The notes under the pieces: model-generated
What the model was told of the DNA's origin: nothing
The model's input: the letters and a program-made list of their open reading frames with translations, nothing else
The model's database searches: none
Origin: Morinoia aosen
Taxonomy: Eukaryota > Arthropoda > Malacostraca > Amphipoda > Talitridae
Assembly: GCA_030386875.1 (NCBI GenBank)
Contig: CM059571.1
Span: 23,988,355 to 24,052,354 of the forward strand
Reading direction: 5' to 3'
Length of the DNA: 64,000 nt
Position numbers and translations under genes: made by a program
In this document: positions 47,040-57,548 of the stretch, in pieces
Position numbering within the stretch: the stretch's first letter is position 1
How the letters are laid out: the number at the start of each line of letters is the position of its first letter

Positions 47040-50000
47040 GAGAGGCAGCGAAATGAAGGGGAGGCTTCTGCATCAGAATTAAATCTTGGCCTCATCAAAC
47101 CGAGGCTTCAGGGCTAAATGGCGCACGAGGGAGATACGACGGCCACCGCAACCCTCCAGAATTCTTGAGCGATGATCAAAGCAACGCGAGTGATTCCTAA
47201 ACATGGAAATGCTGGGTTTGCTTCGCCTCCTCTGCGCTCGCATGAAATCTGATTTCTTGCTTTATTAAATCTCTGGAACTCGAGTCCGCATATCAGCATG
47301 TATGAAATAACTGAGGAACTTACGTGTGTAATAATCGTAACAGTTCGCGAATGCTACACCAGTAACAAAAATTAGCGACTAAATGGTGCACCGAATACTA
47401 GATCGACTAGTTGAAGGCATCACTAGCTTGGTATTCAGCGTGGACGGCTAAATAGGGGAAGGCGCAAGAACAATATTCTGCAAAAAGTGGTGAAAACTTA
47501 GCATGTCACAGCGATGGTCGCATGCCAGCTGAAATCATCAAGTGAAATTTGAGAGCTAGTGATGAAATGTTTCAATCAAACCTCGGAATCACAAAATACA
47601 GTTTTTTTGGCACAACAAAATATTGTTGGGTTATAATAATGAATGATTATTGTGAACGAATTTGTGCTAATAATTATAGACATAGGGTAATTTTATAGAA
47701 GACATACTTACAGGATTTTTGTAAACTCTTAACAGTTCATTTGCAATGATATGTAAGTCTCCTCAGTGAAACACACTTAGATGGAAAGAATACGGTGTTA
47801 GCGCGACTGAACCTTACCTCCACAATCTCTGGCAACGAGCGTTACTCGCTTCGCTAGCGAGACCACGACTGCCTCCATATGGACCGCAAGATTTTCTGCG
47901 AGCACGGTTTTAGACGAGTAATGCCACTATTTAATGGTAATCAACGTTGAGAAGCAAGGGCTTGAGAAGTGCTTTAAGCAAAAAGAAGTCCGATGCTTAG
48001 AAAATGATGAACGAAATAGATAAAATATAAGTCTGCTTCTTTTTCAACACGTAAAAATAAAATTTTTGTGATCAACGTTTGATTTTCAGTCCCATTTCAG
48101 ATTTTAACAACAAGAGATCCCACAAATGATCTATTTCGACAGCGATTTCTCAGTAAAATGCAACGACCCGAGAGAGACGCTGAGTAGGAAAAATAGCACA
48201 CCCTGCAGGAGTCCGAGGAGAGAGAGGATTGTCCTGGAGCTGGAGCGATTTTGGGCAGAACCGAAATGAAATGAGTACATTAATGTCCTCTGCAGTTTTC
48301 CCGCTGATTATTTCAACAACCATAGAGAACAACACTGCACCACAAAAATGCACAGCTTCTTGAACTTTAGCCACTGGACACGAACGGTCAGGATCTTTAT
48401 TTTTGAATTTAATTGCCTTGTTGGGCGGGGAGATTTTTCGATAAAAAAATTAATAATATATTCATTAAATAATGGCGTAACTATTGTGACGTACCACTAT
48501 CTATTGATGAAAGAACTACTGAATATTTGGCATAATTTTTCCCATAGGCGCCGGTATAATGCCAGCTGATCAGAGAACCGAATGAGAGAGGCACGCTAGA
48601 CTGAGAAGGAATTCAGCGTAACCCAAACGCCAGCTATCTCTTGACCAGCACAATTTGATCGAATTTGAACTTGAAACGGGGCATCATTTCACTCAATTTA
48701 ATCTCCCTCAAACAGTACAAACTCAAACTACGGAACAAAGTAGGAGCTGTCGATGAGATCGTCACTACTGTGCAAATGAGTTGACTATTTTACGTTTCCT
48801 ACGATGGATTAAACGGAAGTAAAATATTCAATTCAAAGCTAAAGTCAGTAGAAGTAAGCAATTTTGAAAATAGCAAACATTTGCTGGATCGTGCCTTCAT
48901 TTAGCTTTCATTAAGTGCTAGTCCACCCCCCTTTATTTGAAATAAAGAGTACGAAATGAAAGAAAGGCCGTAAGAAATAAAAAAATCAGACTCCCGAGAG
49001 TTAATTGATTAGGCCGAGCTTGTATGACAGATACGCTCATCACACACTTTCGGCTGGCTTCAGACAGACAGACGGACGGACGCGGCTCTTATTATAGTAA
49101 AGAAGATTTATAAAAATTGGGTTGGTGACTGCAGGTCGGTCTATTGAAATGTATGAAAATCCCCTCAGTGACTCTCGGTGGGTCCCTTCGCAGGGCACGA
49201 GTTAAAAATCACTCGAACTAAAGGACAAGGGAGCAATCGCTTTGCGAAGATTCGACACATGACTAACTAATTAGAACTTTAAAAATGAAAAATGAATTTT
49301 ATTCAATGCTAAAAAATGGATCAAGAAGAATACGCTATAATTGGAAAAATTAGTCAAGTACAGCCTTCTGACTCAGACTGACCATTACTTTTCAGGTTTT
49401 CTCAATTATCGGAAGTGACTTAGTTCAGACGAATGTTTCAGAACTTGTATAGAAGAAAACACCCGGCTACTCCTCTAGGGTCAAAGTTCAACAGCATCGG
49501 ACTTAAATAAAGCCTGAAAAAATACAAGTGCCTACGCTGCTGCAATTGACGAGATACCTTCATCTCTTCTTTTCAAACCAGCGATTTTACATTATATTTT
49601 TCTAGCGCAATCGATTTGCGTTTGCTCCGAACAATGTTATTAAAGATAACGCGCACAAGTAAGTGGGCAGCATGACGTAATAACTTAATTAAAAGCTTGG
49701 CATATTCATGGCAGGGAAGACCAGGTGCGCTCTGGACTAGAAGCAGATATTTGCAGCGTGTGACGAGAGAGGTCACGAAAATTTTGGTAACTCATACGAA
49801 TGTTCGTTTAATCAGACCACAATAACAGCTAAAACTCTACAATAATATCTTCAAATTAAAGTTCGACAGCCTAGGTTATTTTTACTGTCGCATAAAAACA
49901 GAGGTTTGATGGCTCGTGTGCCAATCTCGTCATTTTGTTATTGAGTACCGATGACTAAGTCCATGCAGCAGCCTGGAGCGAGCTAAAAAGCCTTCAGTGT

Positions 50001-51145
50001 TGCGTGGTTGGCAATATCACAAGAAACCAAGCCACCAAAAGAACTTTGGGATCAAAGAGAAAATTTCCCAAGTAATTGTAACCGTAGAGGCTGCATGCTG
50101 AGCAAAAGAAGGCGAGTCGGAAAAGTGAAAAATTAGAAAATAATTAAAACAGAAGTAAAAATAAATATTAGAGATGAAGATGGAATGCCTGCGCTATTTC
50201 CACGAGTGAAAGGTATTCAATCTACGAAAGCGAAGACCTAACAATATTCACGTTCTCCTTAATTCAATTTTCTCTGTTCACATTACATGCTATTTCTCCT
50301 TCATACAATACACAGACTTCTTTTGTACAACGATCAAGAATAATTTTTCCAAAAAAATTTTCCTCTAAGTCATTATGATACAGGCACTAGAAGCACGGTT
50401 CACTGTATGAATTAATGTCACTTTCGGGGTAAGATGCAGCAGCGTCCTAACAGCATGCCTCCAAAACGGAAAAGCACTTCCACAGCGACTGAGAACAAAT
50501 CGCTCGGACATTTAATTGAAACAAAAAATTAATGAGTTGAAAATCAATGTCGTATGAAGGATGTTAGCTTTGGTGCGTTGGACTTCCTTCGAAAATAATA
50601 ACACGCTGGCACTGAACAACGATAATTTTTCCTTCTTTCAGTCGTCAAAGCCAAATGAGCAATAAATTTCCCAGAACATGCTGAGTGTCAACGCACGCGC
50701 AGCTGCACACAGGAGGCCCGAATATGTATATCGCGAGCACGTTCCTCATAAGCATGACTCAGACCGCAGCTTTAATGCATACGGCCTGCGCTCGGCAGAG
50801 CGGTCAAAACTTGGGGCGTAATATTTCCAGCTGACATTCAAACTTAGTCGCTGTACCGAACTTGGAGCACAGAAATTATGCTCCACGAGAAAAAAGAAGA
50901 TACAAACTGCACAGAAGCTTAAATGACCTCACGTGATGATTGAACACAATATATATTTAGATTAGGTAACGCATTTTACATTTTTCATTTTCGTACGCAG
51001 TGAGCAATATATTCATACATGCATGAACTTCCAAAGGAGCAGCTTTGGATTTCAATAAAAATATCTTTAAATCCAATATCAGCAGAGACCCTTTCCCCCT
51101 TATTGCAACTATACATAGAACACAAATAATTCGTAGATTTTGAAA
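47040..51145. other. No recognised gene
   Basis: About 4.1 kb of AT-rich sequence. A short CAGACAGACAGACGGACGGAC tract at about 49068-49088 is followed by CGGCTCTTATTATAG, which resembles the tail of a dispersed repeat, but no body was found. Nothing else supportable. Confidence 0.4.
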
Positions 51146-51199
51146 TACACCTTTTCTTGTTTTATAACCACATGTCAAAACAATATAGCAACAGTTTGC

Positions 51200-51510
51200 A
51201 CAATCAAGTAACACCGAATAAAAACTAATAACAGCGGCTCAAAATATAACAACATCCAGTACAAATCCAGTGACGATGCTGTAAAATTGATAACAGATGC
51301 AAAATGTAGTGACACAGACAAATAAATATAACGTTGCTTCAAATTGTATAACACTCTCAGAATGTTGCAACAGACTTTCATTTTTTTAAACAAATAATCA
51401 AATCTCATAACAGTGCTTCATATAGCCAGTATCACAGATTCAAAATAATGTAACAAATGCAAAAAATAGTAACGATAAGTCAAAAGTTGTAACAACATCT
51501 TTTAAACTCC
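51200..51510. repeat. Subterminal ATAACA-rich repeats
   Basis: Degenerate units of 25-30 bp built around CAAA(A/T)T(A)TAACA recur about ten times, for example CAAAATATAACAACATC and CAAATTGTATAACACTCTC. The same words in reverse orientation (TTGTTAC, TTGTTAT) recur at 53700-53960 near the other end. Subterminal arrays of this kind often serve as transposase binding sites; that role is inferred. Confidence 0.6.
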
Positions 51511-51653
51511 TATTGACCACAGAAATTACTTCCTCATTCAATAAAAAATTTGAAAATAATATGTCCACCTCAAAATCTCAAATGTCAATATCCTGAAAGT
51601 CAAAATCCCGAATATCTAATTCCAGACCATATTTGGCAGTGAAAGCATCGACC

Positions 51654-51747
51654 CGAATTGGTGGTGTTTGTTACGAATTGGTAGTGTGTGTTACGAATTG
51701 GTGGTGTGTGTTACGAATTGGTGTTGTGTGTTACGAATTGGTGTTGT
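51654..51747. repeat. 20-bp tandem repeat (GTTACGAATTGGTGGTGTGT)
   Basis: Four and a half almost exact copies of a 20-bp unit, with one T/G and one A/G variant. It is absent from the short copy at 53239-53571, so it probably expanded after the two copies separated. Confidence 0.9.
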
Positions 51748-51828
51748 GAAGAATTGAAAATAATTGATAAAAACTATCTATGACAGCTCGCATTTAAATT
51801 TGGTGTAAGGTATTTTTAACTGAACAGG

Positions 51829-52029
51829 ACATTCGAGATTTTGATTTTTGGGATTTAGATATTCCAGATTTCGACTTTCGGGATTTCGACATTCGGGATT
51901 TTGTCTTTCGGGATTCTGAATGCCATCCGATAATAATATGGGGCCACGTTCCATTACTTCCCGGTCAGTGGACGATGCACTGACCGGGAAGTAATGAAAT
52001 TTTTCAGAACAACTCTGTCGTGGCCGGTT
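51829..52029. repeat. GGGATTT/hairpin module, copy A
   Basis: It begins ACATTCGAGATTTTG, continues as a short array of TTCGGGATTT(T/C)GAC-like words, then a hairpin and the tail CAGAACAACTCTGTCG ... GCCGGTT. The same arrangement recurs at 53375-53571 in the same orientation with roughly 80% identity by eye. The hairpin of copy A has a perfect 19-bp stem (51952-51970 with 51978-51996) and a 7-nt loop. Confidence 0.85.
51952..51996. repeat. Perfect 19-bp stem, 7-nt loop hairpin
   Basis: CATTACTTCCCGGTCAGTG, loop GACGATG, then the exact reverse complement. In copy B the right side has drifted (CGCTGACAAGGAAGTAACG), so copy A keeps the better stem. It could be a structural end signal of the module. 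Confidence 0.9.
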
Positions 52030-52034
52030 CACGG

Positions 52035-52157
52035 GTGATTTGTATTACTGCTCAAGAACTGGGAGTGAAGCGTACTACCGCTTATTACATTGTTAGGTCC
52101 TTTCAACAACGACAATCTGTTTTTGCCGCCGCAAGACTTGTGGTCGCAAGATTGTAA
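52035..52157 (+). pseudogene. Possible transposase helix-turn-helix remnant
   Basis: A 40-codon frame reading ...ITAQELGVKRTTAYYIV... up to a TAA at 52155. The pattern A-x-x-LGVKRTTAYxIV is what one expects from the N-terminal helix-turn-helix of a Tc1/IS630-like transposase. It runs straight out of module A, so the module may overlap the start of the gene. No catalytic core follows in frame. Family assignment rests on one motif. Confidence 0.35.
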
Positions 52158-52229
52158 AAGAATTTTAGAGCCTGGATTTACTTGTGATGTTGATTGAAGC
52201 TACTCCAACACTGAAAGAAATTTTTGCCT

Positions 52230-52920
52230 CTCTAAGTGTCTCATGGCTATTCAGGTGTCTCATAGATAGCCAGAACGTCTCAAAAACAGAGTAGATGTCT
52301 CATCGGAAGTGCGACACCTCGATGAGCGTGAAGTGTCTCAAAATGCTGCCTATATTTTATTGGCGATGATAATTTAATAGCTTAGTCACCCCTAAAAACC
52401 TGACTTTAGTGTTTTAAGTGTTTAGTAAATGTAACACGGAGGAAATTAAATTTTTGTTCTCAAACAAGTACTCTTAAAAACTGTCTAAATGGCTCTATCA
52501 GAGTATGTAAACGCATCGCTACCTCTTATAGCTGAACGAGAATTGTAGCTGGTGGCATGAAAAGGTCTAACTGCTGGAGTCGAGTGAAGTTCCTGGCGCA
52601 GTTCTTCAACGGTAAGACCTAGAATTGATGTCACCAGCAGCAACTATCACTTAGCTGAATATTACATAAGCGTATCCAAGGTTCTTCATGGCGTTGGAAG
52701 CGTCAACCTTGCTTGGCAGTGCAATGCTACAACTTAAATCCGTAGAGTTTTGTGTGAAACATCAGTTGTAAATGCATCAAACTGAAGCCCAAGTGTCTCA
52801 TCGATGAGACACTGTAGCACTTTTAGTGAGACACTAGAGCGTCTCTCAATCAGGTCTGGAGACACTGGTATGCATCCAAATCTTGGGTGTCTCATTGAGG
52901 ATGCATCTGCGTGTCTCGGT
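52230..52920. repeat. Scattered GTGTCTCA repeats with a perfect palindrome
   Basis: GTGTCTCA or GTCTCA recurs about seven times in 52231-52345 and again in 52793-52915, partly with 20-22-bp spacing and partly inverted (TGAGACAC). At 52793-52812 two copies meet as a perfect 20-bp palindrome around ATCGAT. The middle (52360-52780) lacks it and shows nothing recognisable. Confidence 0.6.
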
Positions 52921-53260
52921 TTTTGGGACAAACGTCAGATGCACCTGGGTGTTGCAAAATAGGGCTGTTATTTCTTTCAGTGAACCATCACCGTCAAGGG
53001 TCTCAATAGAACTCTTCGTGCCCCTTTCAACCACAAGCCCTACGTCTCAGATGCCACAGTTGCACCGTCTGAATGACATCGCGGAGACATGCACCGTGGC
53101 GGCTGCGCGCAGAGCAGGAAAGTCGCCGCGTCAGCGCCGGGAGGAGGTTCTCTGGCATCTCATTGACACGTCTGTCGCTACAGCCATTGTGGCAGACAAC
53201 TACACCCATGGGAACAGCTACTTTATCAAGTGCCTTATTACACCTTTTCTCGTTGTATAA
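52883..53260 (+). pseudogene. Possible transposase C-terminal remnant
   Basis: A 125-codon frame ending inside the internal terminal-repeat copy at 53239. Its last half, QLHRLNDIAETCTVAAARRA ... DNYTHGNSYFIKCL, has the spacing seen at the end of some Tc1/IS630-type transposases of invertebrates (a helical tail, then HxxSYxxxCL). It is GC-richer than its surroundings. The first half coincides with the GTGTCTCA repeats and is probably not coding. The link is inference from pattern memory; it could be a different gene or chance. Confidence 0.3.
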
Positions 53261-53571
53261 CCACACGTCGAAACAATATAGCAACAGCTTGCACAGTCAT
53301 ATTAGTATCTAATTCTTGACCATATTTGACAGTGAAATATGTACTGTACATGCCAGTTGGTAACCCTGATTACAACATTCGGGATTTTGATTTTTGGGAT
53401 TTAGATGTACGGGATTTCGCCATTCGGGATTTTGACTTTCGGGAGTCTGAAAGCCACCCGACAATAACACATGTAGGACTACATTCCATTACTTCCCGGT
53501 CAGTGGAAGATGCAATATCCGCTGACAAGGAAGTAACGGAATTTTCCAGAACAACTCTGACGTAGCCGGTT
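53239..53571. repeat. Short internal copy of the element (terminal repeat plus module B)
   Basis: 53239-53303 repeats the left end of the composite element (TACACCTTTTCTCGTTGTAT...AACAATATAGCAACAG). TATCTAATTC...GACCATATTTG follows, as in the long copy near 51615, then module B (53375-53571). Relative to the long copy the ATAACA array and the 20-bp tandem repeat are missing, so this looks like an internally deleted sibling. Confidence 0.75.
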
Positions 53572-54008
53572 AATGTGATACATATGTACATATGATGTTC
53601 ATTCTTTATTGTAATTATCAATAATTTTGTATGCATAGTTTCAAAATGCATTATGTACTACACTATATGGCTACTTAACTGTTTATTTTGCTTGTAAATA
53701 ACTGTGTCAGAAATTGTCAATTTGTTACAATAATATTTACGCACGATACTATTTCTTGTATAATTGTTATCCTTTTAGAACGTTGTTACAATAAAACTAC
53801 TCTGTAACAACATATTGTTTCCTTGTTTTGATGTATAGTTTCCCTGTCATCCTTTTTGCTTGGTGTCGCTATAATTTGTCGTTGTTATTTTTTGCGACAC
53901 TGTCTCTATATTTCTATTCCCTGTTATATTCAATGGTTCGTCGTTGTTAAATTTGCAGTTCGTCGGTACATTTTGAAAGAATGTGGTTATAAAACGAGAA
54001 AAGGTGTA

Positions 54009-54589
54009 CCTATACCAAACCTTCGGAAACTTTACGTTATCCGAGCTCACACCAGACCATCTGTCCTATCTTCCTGTAGCACGGATACATGATTCCAAGT
54101 ACTGTATGTAGGCATTTAATCTTTTTTAATTCGTTCCATGTCATTTCCAACTGTAACCTTGATTTTTTTTCCAAGTGCCTCATTAGTTAATTTCCCAGCA
54201 ATTTTCTTTAGATTTCCTCCGCTTGCCCTTTCAACTCGAGCCGGTGACAGCAACGTTTTCTTGTCAACACATCTGCTCGGAAATCAATCACTAACCACGT
54301 TCCCCATTGCCACGCGAGAGCGACTGTGGACCAGAAACTCATCAAGTGCAGCCAGTATTCTGAATCCAAAATTTAATACCCGTTGACTCTATCATTAGTC
54401 TGAAAAATTGAAATACAGACCAAATTCTTCCTTTAATCATGAATTAAATCCTTCCAAACATTAACAATGTTCGGTGACATTAACCAATAATGTCTCATCA
54501 GCTGAGCAGTTCGGAAAGTCTAGAAGCATACTAGAACAAATGAGAGATTCTTTGTTTATCGGTTGTTATGTGGTGTTGGTTGGTGAAAG
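54009..54589. other. No recognised gene
   Basis: Between the composite transposon and the LINE fragment. An 82-codon plus frame (54138-54386) is Ser/Phe-rich without a domain. Confidence 0.4.
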
Positions 54590-55370
54590 AGTTTTGAAGG
54601 GTGGGTGTGTGATAGAAAAAACTCTGAGTGAAACTCTTATATAAGAATGAAGTTATGAGATGTTCATAAAGAGAGTGTTTTGGCGGAACGAATGCAAGTT
54701 TGAATGACGAGATTTTGAAGGAAGTGAGCTATTTCGAGTTTTGGGAGGGCGTGTGGCCGCGAATGGCAAATTAGCTGAGGAGGTGTGAACTCGTGTAAGA
54801 AGACAGGACCATGGGTGGGGAGGTTGGCGGTTGTCTTGAATAGGTGCCTATTGTGAATGTTAAAAGAAGTTTGATTTCGTGCTGGTAGTTTTGTATGGAT
54901 CTAAGACGTGAGGCTTGAAAGCAGCTGATTAGAATTGGTTGAATGTGCTCGAGACGCAGTGTCACGGAAGTATAGCTGGAGAGACGTTGTGGGATAAACG
55001 AGGGAATGGGGAGGTTGGGAGTAAGACTAGACTTGGGAAAGAACTAGCAAGAGGAAAGGGATGCTGGATGTTAAAGTGGTTCGGTCGTATAAAGAGAATG
55101 AAGGAGGAACGGTTGAGGCAAAAAAAGATGAAGTCAGAGGCACAAAGAATGAAGTCAGAGGCACAAAGAATGAATGTCAGATGTAGGCCGACGACTGAAT
55201 AAAGGATTGTGATTGAGAGGGCGTAGCTAGCTCGATCGAGGCATTACGTTACAGGAAGCTAGAAGATACGCAATGATAAGAGATGTGTGGGGAGCGATTG
55301 TGTCTGACTGTGATGAAGTACAAATACTGGGGGAGAGGGTTTTTGACCCCCGGGAATCTCAGTTTTGTTA
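54590..55370 (+). pseudogene. LINE ORF2 3' fragment (reverse transcriptase tail)
   Basis: Plus-strand translation in shifting frames gives the region after the LINE reverse-transcriptase palm: DEILKEVSYF, then VLGGRVAANGKLAEEV, LYGSKT, LKAAD, LNVLETQCHGSIAGETLWDK, LKWFGRIKRMKEERL, and finally QEARRYAMIRDVWGAIVSDC with a stop near 55370. Intact elements of this kind read FxYLG...LLYGSETW...LNxLExxCLRxI...LRWFGHxxRM. The coding sequence contains several stops and at least two frameshifts; only 54939-55202 is open. Everything upstream of the thumb region is missing, as usual for 5'-truncated LINE copies. A duplicated ATGAAGTCAGAGGCACAAAGA block lies near 55130-55170. The clade is not assignable by eye. 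Confidence 0.85.
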
Positions 55371-56158
55371 ATTAGGTTGTGTGAGTGTGGGGAATTTTTG
55401 CGGGACTAGAATCTCAGAGCCCTTATGAAGCGGCAGGGGTAAACCAGCATCGTGCTGTTGAGCCTTGTTGTGAAAGAAACGCCCGGAAGACGTAGAAGTG
55501 TGACAGTGAGCGATGGTAGGTGTTATTTGACTACGTGGGTGAATCTGGTTCTCTTTGGTTGGCTATCCCTTGGGGAAGAGGATAGGCATAAGTATATAGA
55601 TAGACGTATAAACTTCGGTCCAGCCAACGACGTATCACATCGGCGAGGTGAAATCACATACGAGAAGAGTTTACTCGATTCTGTAATACTCAATGTATAA
55701 AAGCTATCTTTATCTCGATGTATGGGATAAATTTGACAAAATATAATTCTATTTTTGGATCTCACGTACCCTCACGTACGTGGAAGTAGGAGGTATTACG
55801 ACACCAGATCACTGCTGCATAAGAAATACCCTAGACAAATGTAATAAGCAAGTGGAAGCTACTTGAATATTGTGAAGGATAACTTACAAGAAATTTTCAT
55901 TCCGGGCAACGTCATAAGCCCCTACACGCAGCCACCCAACTCTCCTAAAAGCAAACCGATTTGTGGCAGGTCGAGGGGAGGAAACAACAATTGCAATGCT
56001 TGTCACACAAACACCGCTCATGGGGCAAAATAAAATAGGCAATACAAGTTACAAAGCAAGTAAGCAAAATTTCAGCCTTTTAAACTTAAATTTTTCTCGA
56101 CACCCACACTGACGAATTGTGTAAAAATGTAAAATGGAAGTATTCGTCTTGACAAACG
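55371..56158. other. Possible LINE 3' UTR, then nothing recognised
   Basis: G-rich sequence continues to about 55570 and may be LINE 3' untranslated region. No poly-A tail or target duplication was found. Further on no feature was seen. Confidence 0.35.
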
Positions 56159-57450
56159 ATGTCGGTCAGCTTTTCATGTGTTTATTTTAATATGAGTACC
56201 CAAATAGCTAATGGGCAAAGCGTTTCCGACTTGCTACGTGCTAAGGTCGACCCGAATACCATTAAGAGGATAGTTGGTGTCTTATTGCACGCTGTTTACA
56301 GAGACAAGATGACAGTGGAATGGGCGACAGTATCCAAAGGAAACCTGGTAGTGGTGGGACAAATAAACGAATGGCATCGTTGACGCTTTAAAAGCAAAGA
56401 GCCAAAGACTAAGAAAGATCTAAAAGTGTTAATGCGGAAAAGTGTTGCAGAATTTGCAGTGGATCCTGTTCAGACCGTTAGAATGGCCGTACATCAAGAT
56501 ATAGGCCTTCATTCTCACACAAGGACGCCGAGGCACCTTCTAACGGAGTCTGTTAGGACTAGGAAGATTAAACAGTGAAGAAAGTCCTGATCTACGTCAA
56601 GACGTCACCGTGGCCGAGTGGTTAATAACGCGTCCTTCACGGGAAGGTGTTGGCAGTTCGAACCCCGGCAGGGCCAACTGGCGTTTCTCCCCGTTTGGGA
56701 AAGGGAGAACTTAGCCACAATTCCCCACCCGACCCAGGTGTCGGAAATAGGTACCGGCTTGACTGGGAGTAACCCTCATTGCGTCCTGGTATTGGTTGTT
56801 ACTTGTTAGGCATTTGAAAAACCAATGTACAAGATAATATGTATAAGGCTTGATTAGAATAAAACATCCTTTCACACAGCCACTGTGAAGGTATGCTCTG
56901 AGGAGAAATTCTTCCCGCGTGGACGCCGTGTTTCACCGCCGCAACGACCGTTTCAGACCTCGGCTAACAGCTGATCGTTGGCGTGGTTGTCACCAACTGC
57001 AAAAAAATGGATTCGTCTTTTCCAAGGTTGAAGAGATGATTAGTGCTGACATCCATTACGAAACCCTGAGGTATTAATTGTTGCTTTGGTCCGAGAAGGC
57101 ATGTCCCGAGGTATGGACACAGTACGGTGGACGAAGGTACGAAACTTCGAAAACCAGGAATTTTACGGAGTTCATCACGCCGATTCATGGGCTTCCGACT
57201 TCTGGGCTTCGTTAAACCTGGACCTATCCCACTAAATTTTGCCGTTTGGAGCAATTAGAGCAGGCAACTGGCAGGGCAATTCATAGTATTTTTCCGAGTC
57301 TGTAATTCTGGAATAGAGGGTAAATTCTTCAGATTCCCTTGTGATCAAAAGCTGCTCAGCTTTCAGACGTCGTGTGAAGGCAGGTATTGGGAATGTGGGC
57401 AGAAACGTTAAAGCAATGCCGCATGTTTTATGATCTCTATGATTTCCCAT
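56159..57450 (+). pseudogene. Decayed Tc1/IS630-type transposase, split by a SINE
   Basis: The first part (56159-56600) shows an N-terminal DNA-binding region: NGQSVSDLLRAKVDPNTIKR, then AVHQDIGLHSHTRTPRHLLT and KKVLIYVK, in a frame broken once near 56385 and again near 56575. After the SINE (about 56604-56880) the protein resumes as VDAVFHRRNDRF, a stretch that precedes the catalytic core in this family; C-terminal pieces such as FRRRVKAGIGNVG follow near 57365. The remaining core is unreadable, with many stops. Length and order fit one old transposon copy of about 1 kb plus the insertion. No convincing terminal repeats were found, so the outer limits are approximate. It differs from the mariner at 27.3-28.5 kb. 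Confidence 0.75.
56604..56880 (+). mobile_element. tRNA-derived SINE
   Basis: The head has a good A box (TGGCCGAGTGGTT, 56611-56623) and B box (GCAGTTCGAAC, 56654-56664) with correct spacing for RNA polymerase III, and a hairpin CCTT...AAGG where the anticodon arm belongs. The D-arm looks Leu/Ser-like. The GC-rich body contains CCAGGTGTCGGAAATAGGTA and GGCTTGACTGGGAGTAACCC, then an AT-rich tail ending AATAAAACATCC. It interrupts the transposase at 56159-57450, so it is younger. No target duplication or long poly-A is visible. It is not a tRNA gene, because an acceptor stem does not form. Confidence 0.8.
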
Positions 57451-57523
57451 GAATTAATTTATAGCTAATGTATGCCTGTTTATCGAATGTCTAGAGTTAA
57501 AAATCTTTCCCAAAACTTGCAAT

Positions 57524-57548
57524 CCCCCCCCCCCCCCCCCCCCCCCCC
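57524..57548. repeat. 25-nt poly-C tract
   Basis: Twenty-five uninterrupted C (poly-G on the minus strand) followed by GCGG. Runs of this length are rare in AT-rich DNA and can form G-quadruplexes or i-motifs. The exact length should be treated with caution, since homopolymers are error-prone in sequencing. Confidence 0.95.

Larger units (their letters stand above)
51146..54008. mobile_element. Composite DNA transposon with inverted ends
   Basis: The ends TACACCTTTTCTTGTTTTAT plus AACCACAT (51146-51173) and the reverse complement of 53981-54008 match at 27 of 28 bases. Both ends are followed inward by repeated ATAACA words. A third, direct copy of the left end plus its next 40 bases lies inside at 53239-53303. 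Other parts, entered separately: a 20-bp tandem repeat, two copies of a GGGATTT/hairpin module and two possible transposase remnants. The structure suggests one short non-autonomous copy (about 53239-53571) beside a longer, partly coding copy of the same family. The superfamily is not assigned. Confidence 0.65.

Noticed and set aside
46359-47082. Several overlapping plus-strand frames of 67-138 codons, Cys/His/Thr-rich
   Set aside because: They are translations of the 50-bp minisatellite in all three frames; openness follows from the lack of stops in the unit.
49068-49105. CAGACAGACAGACGG tract followed by CTCTTATTATAG
   Set aside because: Looks like the tail of a dispersed repeat, but no body or second copy lies in the window, so no element is called.
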